The notes under the pieces were generated by a model. It was not told the origin of the DNA and made no database searches. It saw only the letters and a list, made by a program, of their open reading frames with translations. Source: Azorinus chamasolen (Eukaryota > Mollusca > Bivalvia > Cardiida > Solecurtidae). Taken from it: a stretch of DNA of 64,000 nt. The stretch's first letter is position 1. Every line of letters begins with the position of its first letter. Below, piece by piece: positions 56,870 to 64,000 of this stretch. The stretch lies in the NCBI GenBank assembly GCA_963576725.1, contig OY755252.1, positions 50,117,394-50,181,393 of the forward strand. Direction: 5' to 3'. The position numbers and the translations under genes are program-made.

Positions 56870-57587
56870 TAATGCTCCACAAATGTAGAAGAAAAAAATA
56901 GATAAATGAACAACAAAAACCTCATCCATATTTTTATGGACTTCTAAGGAATCCCCTTGTTGTTGAACGTGCGGGTGTTGTGTCAGCGGGATTCTGCTGT
57001 CCAGGTGTTGGTTTCCGAGGGAGTTCTGTTGTCAAACGGGGCATCCCTATATGCTTGGTACCTCTGGTAACTCCAGTTCCAATGCCGGAGGGAGCACCGT
57101 AGTGGAACAGGGCACCCCTCTACGGTATAATACCGCGCTGGTACATTGGGAGTATTGCTGGCATGACTTGCTACCCTGTCCTCAACCAGTGTCAGGGATT
57201 CCTGTTAAGCTAACCCAGTTTCCTTATTTTTGCTTACCAGTGCACTGGGTCGTGTAATATATGGGCAGCGGGTAGGTTAAGCCTGTACGGTCTAATGCAG
57301 CATCGCGTGTCTCAATCAGTCTCGATTTGTCCGATGTGATTCCTTTGCCATTGCAGCCTGTGAGATAGGTTGTAGGAACAGTATACGAGAAACCTTCTTT
57401 AGCTCTACTTTGGCTGGGCTTTTTGGGTTCCCATAATAGGATATTTTATTCTGTAATTAAATTTTGGATATACCCTATTACAACTCTATTAAAATACTAT
57501 CCGTTGAGTACTCCCTCATTGGCATAGCGGGTCGAATAGTGTTTGACTGGAGGGGTTGCATATTGCACGTATATAACAGTTGTTTAT
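56870..57587. other. No gene recognised
   Basis: Contains two imperfect direct repeats (ccgagggagttctgttgtc / cggagggagcaccgtagtgg, each followed by a 'ggcatccct' or 'ggcacccct' step). The 56870-57000 part is A-rich. It may include upstream sequence of the short RT-family copy that follows, but I cannot show that. Confidence 0.4.
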
Positions 57588-57672
57588 TTGTATTGCTTTT
57601 CCTTGTGTTGCTGTTCGGGCGACTGTTTGTTCTGTATGTGGTGTTTCCTGCATGACTCATTTTTGTACTTTT
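57588..57672 (+). mobile_element. 5'-truncated copy of the unplaced RT family
   Basis: About 85 bases from 'ccttgtgttgctgttcgggc' to 'catgactcatttttgtactt'. Shortest of the copies, same 3' end. Confidence 0.8.
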
Positions 57673-57809
57673 AGTTTATATGCATGAACTTCAAGTTGAT
57701 CTGTTCTGCTACCCACACAATATAATAGAGAATAATATGACACAGACAGATAAACTTACGGAAAAGATGAAATAGAGGATATTTGTTATTTTCGGTGGAA
57801 GATCGAAAT

Positions 57810-57912
57810 TTATTTCATCGAGTGAACACCAGACGGTATATTTTCACGAGTGGCGAAGCCATGAGTGAAAATATTACTGTCTGGTGTTCACGAGTTTTTC
57901 AACGAATTTATG
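57810..57912. repeat. Hairpin (MITE arm)
   Basis: 'gagtgaacaccagacggtat' and 'tactgtctggtgttcacgag' pair around a 40-base centre with further inner pairing (attttcac and gtgaaaat). Confidence 0.75.
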
Positions 57913-58749
57913 TCCTAACGAAATCGAAAGTACGATTCGCTCCCCGTGGGGAGCCTCAGTGATAGACCGTAGTTCACATGTAGCTTCACAGCAGAAGATA
58001 TAGTTCTAAATAATCGTCTTAGAAATTGTAAAATGTCCATAAAAGATATATTTTATAAGTTCAAAATGATTAACACAGAGGGTTATGTTGTATGACGTCA
58101 TTTTGTATATCTGACAATAAAACTAAAATAAAACTGTGTTGGCATCTTTACGTCATAAGTCATATAAGCGCGTCATAAGTCAGACGTTCGCCATCTTGTC
58201 CAAAACAAACACGGTGGGAAACCAACAAAGAATGAAACGGAGACGTTATAGGCCTAACAGAAAACATGTAGGTTGTGGGCTTTAACTGAGCCAAAAATTA
58301 TTAGGGAATAAGAATGGATAATGCCACATGTTGAATATTTACTGTCACTGTCGGAAAACAATGGAATTCGTTTGAACAGTCTGCACACCGGAGAATTTGA
58401 GCCTAACTGACAAAGAGTTTGCGTTACTGAAACGGGGTTGATAATTTGTTATCGATCTAGCAACTGGTGACATGAACACGGAAATGGCCGCCAGTGAAGA
58501 CGCTGATTTGAAATCCGCTATTGAACCAAGTAGATAATCACGGTTGGCTTGTTCGCCTAGTGTCAGTTGATGATGGCATCGAGTAAGCGGCTTGCATTTG
58601 CCATACGTGAAGGCTGGTACAGAGTAGATTCGGTACAGGTACTGTACAGGTAGACGTTTTGTTTAATTTATAAATCTTAATGTAAAATTTATTAGTGGAC
58701 AATTGCATCATTTTAAACTAAATTACGAGTGCAAATAGCAGTACATTTC

Positions 58750-58822
58750 GTCCAAATGGTCTAATGTGAGGACGTCTTGTCATTTGTTGGCAGAAGGTCT
58801 GGGCTCGAGTCCCAGTTTGGAT
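58750..58822 (+). tRNA. tRNA-like pseudogene (tRNA-derived sequence)
   Basis: 73 nt with a 7-bp acceptor stem (GTCCAAA with TTTGGAT, one G-U), a 4-bp D stem (GTCT with GGAC), and a perfect T arm (CTGGG, loop CTCGAGT, CCCAG). The D arm GGTCTAATG resembles tRNA-Glu-type A boxes and GGCTCGAGTCC is a fair B box. The anticodon arm does not fold into 5 bp and is about 2-3 nt too long, so no anticodon is assigned. Either a decayed tRNA gene or the head of a tRNA-derived SINE. Confidence 0.5.
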
Positions 58823-58999
58823 TTTATTTTGCACTGCTGTTATTTCATTTGTTATCAAATGTATTCCCTGTGAAACCTTTTTCTAAAAAAATAACAAAAC
58901 ATTGCAAAACGACCCCATAAAAGAAGAATTTTATTGGTTTTCTAAATATCTGACTGCTTAGTGCAAGTTAAAATCCCCATGGGGGGAACAAGTAGTCCG

Positions 59000-59040
59000 G
59001 TAACAGTGAAATTATCAAATTGATAATTTCACTGTTCAAA
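59000..59040. repeat. Perfect short palindrome
   Basis: 'aacagtgaaattatca' and 'tgataatttcactgtt' form 16-bp arms around 'aat'. A degenerate partner (aacagtgagtttatcatg) follows directly. Confidence 0.85.
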
Positions 59041-59142
59041 ACAGTGAGTTTATCATGTGATAATCCACTGCTATATCCTGGTAAACCACCGGAAAGCATG
59101 AAATAAGTTGATTTACCTATGTCCTAAATAAATTCTATTTAT

Positions 59143-59510
59143 GCCCCCCAGATCAGATCTGGGGTGCATATTGTTTTTGCCCTGTCTGTCTGTTTGTCTG
59201 TTTGTTTGTCAGCAACTTTAACATTGGTCATAACTTTTGAGCCAGTACAGATAGAGACTTGATATTTGGCATGCTTGTGTGTCTCATGAAGCTGCACATT
59301 TTGAGAGGATACATGTTAAGGACAAGGTCATCCTTCAGGGTCAAAGGTCAAATTGTCTGTTTTTTGTCTGTAACTTTAACGCAACTTTAACATTGGTAAT
59401 AACGTTTGAGCCAGTACAGATAGAGACTTGATATTTGGCATGCATATGTATCTCATGAAGCCGCACATTTTGAGATGTCAAGGTCAAATTTATCACAATT
59501 GTTTCAAACT
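59143..59510 (+). repeat. Dispersed 'CCCCCAGATC' repeat
   Basis: Starts with the palindromic 'ccagatcagatctgg', a 'ctgtctgtctgtttgtctg' run, and then two imperfect units of 'ttgagccagtacagatagag' and 'gatatttggcatgc'. I recall such repeats from bivalve genomes. No coding content. Confidence 0.6.
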
Positions 59511-60530
59511 ACAAAATTCTAATTTTTTCCTTCAATCTAGTTAATGCTCCGTTTTGGTAGATTTTTTCAAAAATATTGTATCTAAAATAGCCTATGAGGT
59601 AATGGGTTATCATCCATCTAACACACTCCGCGGTCAAGCCGAGTTTTACCATGTCGGTAATTACGATAAATTTACACCTTAATGTTTGACTTGTTTTCAA
59701 AATGGCACCGATTGTCTGTGTTTACTGGTCCTTATTCAATGTTTGTCTACAACTTCGGATAATATGTGTGAAAATCAAAGGTAAACATTCACGCCGGACA
59801 AAATATGACTTCGATTAATGCCGGGTTTTCGGACGACGCGAATTCGGATAATCCAAAACGTTTAACACAAAAATAAGAAGGATAGAGATCGGGACTAACG
59901 CAATGCTTCGAATAACACCGGGACTTCGGATAAGAGGTGTTTGAATAACCGGGACTCGACTGTATAGTTTCTGCCATGGCCAAATAGCCCGTGTTCATAT
60001 ACCATTGTACATGTTCAGGTTATAACTATCCATTATGTATTGTTTTCTTACATGCATATTAACAAAGGAAAGGTTTAACATTCATATGCCACATATTTGC
60101 ATCTGCAAATATATGTTGGTTAAACAGAGTATGAGTTTATATATTGATCTAAAACGTATCATTTGACAGTAAAATCTTGATGCATCGAAATTTCAGTAAT
60201 GAATATTTCCTCCTAGGGGAACTTTCTGCATACAGCTGCTATCAGGCTTAAAGATCAGTAATGATATTTGTGTAAGTGTTCGAACTATCATGGATCCACT
60301 GTATTAACTATTCCTTTATGTTGAGGCCTTTTGACGCCTATGTAAAGACCACTTTTTGCAACCATTGTAATAAATAGAGCATTTACTCCATAGGAGCAAT
60401 GCTCTATTTCTTACTATGGTTTCAAACCTATACAATTTCCTTTTCATTAGTAAATGCTCCTTTTCAGTAGATTTATTCAAGGAGGTATGGTCTATAATAT
60501 CCTAAAAAGTAATGGGTTAAGTATCAGTAT
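59500..60530. repeat. Hairpin family B copies and MITE fragments
   Basis: Family B appears at 59500-59630 (partial, 'cctatgaggtaatgggtta') and as a full palindrome at 60330-60530: 'gcaaccattgtaataaatag', 'agcatttactcctagg'-like centre and 'gctctatttcttactatgg', ending 'agtaatgggttaa'. Between them (59700-60300) is AT-rich DNA with TIR-like 'cgggactcgactgta' and no gene. Confidence 0.6.
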
Positions 60531-60680
60531 GCAACAAAAAGAGACATTGAGTGCAGGACTATCGTTACTATATAGTAATTAACCTATATAAACATTTGAA
60601 ATACTTATGTTTTCTAAAATTTCAAAAGTTTATTTTCTTTCAATGTCTATCCCAGTCCTACGCACAACCATCGATATACA

Positions 60681-60835
60681 GTAGAGCATTTCTTAAGACA
60701 CCATCAAAACAGGTCTATATATGGGACTGTAAAGCAGGTGGTAGCTTAATGCGGGTCAAAAAGTATGCAGAAAGCTCCTACCACCTGTTTTTTATGTTCA
60801 ATAAATGAATGATTGCTTAGAGCAGGTGGTACTGT
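60681..60835. repeat. Pogo-like hairpin MITE, short form
   Basis: 'acagtagagcatttcttaag' at the left and 'gagcaggtggtactgta' at the right, with 'caggtggtagctta' and 'ctcctaccacctg' as inner arms. Confidence 0.6.
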
Positions 60836-61078
60836 AATCTTAAATCTGGCAGCATTAAAGTGGCTACCAGTTTGCCGCTCGTTACTGGACTAATGAACCG
60901 CAAACTGCTAAAAGGCAGCCAGCTCAGCACTGTCCTTACATGACATCCCAATCATAGAAATATTCAAGTGAAAGGATTTGAAAGGAGTCAGCAAGATTGG
61001 AACAAAACGTACCACTTTGGTATAATACAAGGTCTGGTTTTAGTTAACATAACGGGGGTGCCTACAAACGGATTTATA

Positions 61079-61376
61079 CAGTTGAACTACGATATCTCGA
61101 ACTCGGGTAACTCGAACTTCGAGATCACTAAGGTAAAATTCGGTCATTCCAAACTTACCAATACATAATTGTTCGAAAGTTTATCACTGCGCATATCTAG
61201 AAACACATGTGACAGCTTAATGCATGTCTTCAGTAATGCATACATCTATCACAAGCGATGTTAGCATTACTTTAGACCTGCTTTAAACATGTGAATTTGT
61301 TCGGATTAGAAATCGGATTATTCGAGCTTCTGTTATGTCGAAAATGTTTGAAGCTCGAGATACTGTAGTTCAACTG
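61079..61376. mobile_element. Pogo/Tigger-like MITE, copy 3 (298 bp)
   Basis: Ends CAGTTGAACTACGATATCTC and the inverse of CAGTTGAACTACAGTATCTC with TA on each side; the best-preserved copy in the window. Internal blocks match 4058-4375 and 33097-33431. Confidence 0.82.
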
Positions 61377-61395
61377 TACTTGTTTACCTTATTCC

Positions 61396-62365
61396 GCGTA
61401 CTCAAATACTAAAATCCTCCTCTATCCCCTGAACCCAATGTTGTGATTAATTTTAAAGAGTGGTAACAACATAGGGTTCGCTGAATAAAGAATCGTAATA
61501 AATAAAGCTCGAAGAAACTATTCTAAACAGTGGTCACAACATTGCGTTTTGGTGTACAAATAAAGAGATTGTTCTTGAAAATAGTATAATTTACGATTCT
61601 TATCTGAAGCTCTGAATTCATGAGTACATATATAGAACTTCAGGAATGAAAAAGTGACATTCAGACGTGTTACCCCGTGGACAGTCAAGCGGTGGCGAAC
61701 CAATAAACATTCCATCCACACATGTAAGATTATTAACTTCTTCAACGCCTTCTGGGTTTCTGCAAACAACTTCAATCTGAAACATATTGAGAAAGGTGTA
61801 CAAGATACAATACGTACTGGTACTGAAGAAACTTGTGAAAGCGAACGTTCATGTAAGAAATGATGACGTCATTAGCGGACTTTTTATTATGTCATATGAA
61901 AACGGACATGTTTTTGCCATGACAGATCTGTATTATTTCATAAGCAAGAAAATGTTGCAGCAGATCCAGTTCATCGACACAATGGCATTACTTCTCACAG
62001 CTGAATAAAGAAGTAGATAGGTGAAATATAAATAAAAGAACTTCTTTATTGTCATGAAAAACGGTAGAGAATTTGATCCGAAGCACACTGTAGTACAGAA
62101 GGAAGCAGAGAAGACAGTGCCTATATAAGTGCTGATTAGTAAACAAAGGCGTAAAAAGAGGGATTTTATAGAAGAGCTTAAAGAGCAATAGATACATGCG
62201 CGTATACTAAAATCCTCATTTCTCTGCCTAACCCTATGGTGTGACCACTGTTTAGAATCGTCCCGAAGAAACAATTCTAAGGAGTGGTCACAACACAGGA
62301 TTAGGTGGAGAAATAAAGGAGTTATTCTAGAGAATGGTTTAATTTACGCATCTTATCCGGACCTC
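61396..62365. repeat. Palindromic repeat family C, two copies flanking a CCP exon
   Basis: Copies at 61396-61600 and 62197-62365 share 'agtggtcacaacat'/'agtggtcacaacac', 'aaataaaggagttattct' and 'tttacg' steps with 41995-42200. The exon at 61674-61776 and a partial family A hairpin (61850-61950) lie between them. Confidence 0.65.
61674..61776 (-). CDS. Partial CCP-like exon (second half of a module)
   Basis: The acceptor is tcaatatgtttcag and the donor CCACGGG then GTAACA. The exon is 103 bases, phase 0 at its start and phase 1 at its end. It encodes IEVVCRNPEGVEEVNNL, TCVDGMFIGS and PPLDCPRG: three Cys with spacing like Cys2-Cys4 of a CCP module, with Phe where Trp is usual. A module split by a phase 0 intron would need its first half upstream (higher coordinates), which I do not find before 64000. 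The phase 1 end is compatible with the next CCP exon at 44207. Confidence 0.6.
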
Positions 62366-62442
62366 TGCTTTAAAACTAAGAGCGTTTGTGTTGTATGGTT
62401 GTCTTCGGTTACATTCTAGATTAGGTATGGTATTTATGCACC

Positions 62443-62670
62443 AAAGTGTGAAGGCTGCATTAATTTCGCTCTGATGTTTTGCATATTTTTAAGAGAAAAA
62501 AATTCATAAAACTTTCCGAAACGTGACACAATGTGCATGGAGGAAGTGTGAATATATTGGTATATTCTTAAGGTGATGTGTGATTTGACAAAAAAACGAA
62601 TATAATAAAACATTTTTGTGCCATATTGGATTTTTAAATTCAAATGTGTGTGCCCCAGGCATCAGGATAT
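62443..62670. repeat. Segment duplicated at 44455-44701
   Basis: Same blocks in the same order ('caccaaagtgtgaaggctgc', 'cataaaactttccgaaacg', 'tgtgatttgaca', 'tttttaaattcaaatg'). This copy is not interrupted by the CR1-like element that enters the other copy at 44702. Confidence 0.8.
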
Positions 62671-62989
62671 AGAACAAAACCAAAACATATAATTATTCAA
62701 CTTGCACAACAATGTACAATGTTGTTGCAAATAAACATACATAACGCATGTCACATAGGTCAAGTATGTCTTAAGACTGACTAACAGTTATGACAGACAC
62801 AATCAATTTAATTATGAGCAAAATAATTGCATGAAGGAAAATTGACAATTTAGTTATAATTACTGACTATTCGTGTTTGAGATGACAGCCATACTTACAT
62901 ATAAGCGTTAGCAAGCACATTTCCCCTGCATGAATGTTTTATATAAAAAGCAAGTTTAACTAATGCCTGTCGATTTTGACTTTGAAAGT

Positions 62990-64000
62990 ACAAAAATGAG
63001 TCATGCAGGAAACACCACATACAGAACAAACAGTCGCCCGAACAGCAACACAAGGAAACAGCAAATGTACATAACTATAAAAACATCAAGAGACGCACAA
63101 AGACAACACAAATATTACAATAGGGGGGAGATGGAAGTACCGCATTGGAACAGTCAGTGACAAAAGTCACTGGGGGGATTAAACCGGTTTATGGGCGCCC
63201 AACCTCACACTTATTCCATCCCCACCCTAAAAGACAAACAGTGTAAATAAACGTACCCCCTCTCCGACTAACCTACAACAACCGCGATGGCAAATACAGT
63301 GGTAAAGTGCATGTATAACAAAAACATTTAAGTGAACAAACTGTATCCACCTATCGCTAGTGTACTCAATGATTGAGCTGCAAACAGAGTAACTGTAGAA
63401 AAGTAATAAAGGGTACGACAAAAACGAAATAGTACAAATATCCGACGTTCTCCTTCCGTTTCTGGATTTAAGAGGTCGCCTTCATAGAGTACTAAACCTT
63501 TCTCATCGGCGTACATGCAAAGAGGCCAGCGTGATTGCCAACTGTAAAAGGGTTGACGACCAAACATGCAGTATGTTGTACTAGTACTACAGGATCATAT
63601 CCCGTTTTAATGAATGTTTTAACATATTTGATGAACAAAGTGAGAAAATGGGTATGTCCGATTATTTTACGAAGTTTGTAAATCACATCACCATAAAATT
63701 CAGGATGTGAAATACCGTGTCGCAGAAGCGCCTTGAGATAACATTGGTACTTGCCAATAAGCGAGAGATTTCGATAGTAAAATTTAGAGAAAGTTTTTCT
63801 TAGTTTATGGTATCTATATCCTTGCTTAAGCAGTTGTTCATTTAAAATGAGATTTCGACTATTAAAATCGTCAATAGATGAACAAGCTCTAGCAAAACGA
63901 ATAAGTTGAGATATATAAACCCCGTAAGATGGAGCACGGAGAACATCCCCGTCAAGATGAGGAAAATTTACAATATTAAAATCAAAATCATCTCTTTTGT
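62990..64000 (-). mobile_element. Unplaced RT-family element, runs off the right edge
   Basis: On the minus strand: an RT-family C-terminal frame (to 63492), about 250 bases of 3' region, then 'agtgtgaggttgggcgccc', a 'ccagtgacttttgtcactga' hairpin, and the shared 3' end 'catgactcatttttgtactt' at about 62990. Its 3' end defines the end of four other copies in the window. The 5' part, including any catalytic RT motif, lies beyond the window. Confidence 0.8.
63492..63999 (-). CDS. RT-family protein, C-terminal part, open to window edge
   Basis: 169 codons with no stop from the window edge to TAG at 63494-63492. In order: KRDDFDFNIVNFPHLDGD, SYGVYISQLIRFARACSS, LLKQGYRYHKLRKTFSKFYY, LRHGISHPEFYGDVIYKLRK, GYDPVVLVQHTACLVVNPF and FACTPMRKV. 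There is no start codon in the window. From memory, 'KRDDFxFxIVNFP' and 'YGVYISQLIRxxR' follow the YIDD-bearing part of a reverse-transcriptase family seen in many animals. The conserved peptide block suggests it was functional recently. Confidence 0.65.
   Translation of the reverse strand, partial: KRDDFDFNIVNFPHLDGDVLRAPSYGVYISQLIRFARACSSIDDFNSRNLILNEQLLKQGYRYHKLRKTFSKFYYRNLSLIGKYQCYLKALLRHGISHPEFYGDVIYKLRKIIGHTHFLTLFIKYVKTFIKTGYDPVVLVQHTACLVVNPFTVGNHAGLFACTPMRKV

Larger units (their letters stand above)
44702..56870 (+). mobile_element. CR1/L2-like element split by nested insertions
   Basis: The element begins where homology to 62443-62670 ends (about 44702) and ends downstream of 56778 without a clear tail. 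It comprises 44702-47437 (endonuclease and RT up to the active-site box) and 55964-56870 (RT thumb and C-terminus). It is interrupted by a short retroelement copy (45397-45609) and by the 8.5-kb foldback element. A long decayed history is evident from stops and frameshifts. Confidence 0.85.

Overview
This is animal, not microbial, DNA: AT-rich, intron-rich and packed with non-LTR retrotransposons, foldback and MITE-like DNA elements, and mini- and microsatellites. I see no bacterial operons, rRNA genes or CRISPR arrays. Several repeat types (the GTCCGTCGTCC-tailed repeat with CTCACC ends, the 'CCCCCAGATC' repeat, very abundant hairpin MITEs) resemble what I remember from bivalve and other mollusc genomes. 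A mollusc or other lophotrochozoan is my best guess, from memory rather than a search.

Host-gene signal is thin. Three exons on the minus strand (61674-61776, 44016-44207 and the pair 34987-35178 / 34212-34388 counted as one cluster; four exons in all) encode complement control protein (CCP/sushi) modules with clean splice sites and mostly phase 1-1 borders. They are probably parts of one long minus-strand gene whose introns hold most of the window. A further minus-strand exon candidate lies at 8531-8644 (phase 2-2, basic, Cys-containing) and a plus-strand terminal exon candidate at 358-629 with a poly(A) signal at 770; I cannot name either.

Mobile elements dominate. (1) 20428-24183 (+): CR1/L2-like element with leader, 2A-like motif, PHD finger, APE endonuclease and RT, broken by two frameshifts and one stop. 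(2) 25792-31525 (-): L1-type element (coiled-coil ORF1, endonuclease-RT ORF2) with only one clear inactivating stop, flanked by direct repeats of a 0.8-kb satellite-bearing segment. (3) 38400-41340 (+): decayed relative of element 1. (4) 44702-about 56870 (+): another CR1/L2-like element, split in its RT active-site box by an 8.5-kb foldback transposon (47438-55963). That transposon carries further insertions, including a DIRS-like gag/RT-start remnant (51744-54243). (5) A reverse-transcriptase family I cannot place in a clade: one copy runs off the right edge (62990-64000, -), one sits at 50571-51562, and three short copies share its exact 3' end, the signature of 5' truncation during reverse transcription.

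The left 20 kb is mostly tandem arrays (27, 48, 50, 10, 63, 44 and 27 bp units, and 0.8 kb of GATA) and hairpin elements, including a second foldback element (9072-11878) with the same termini as the 8.5-kb one. The right end mixes hairpin MITEs, a tRNA-like pseudogene and duplicated segments around the CCP exons.
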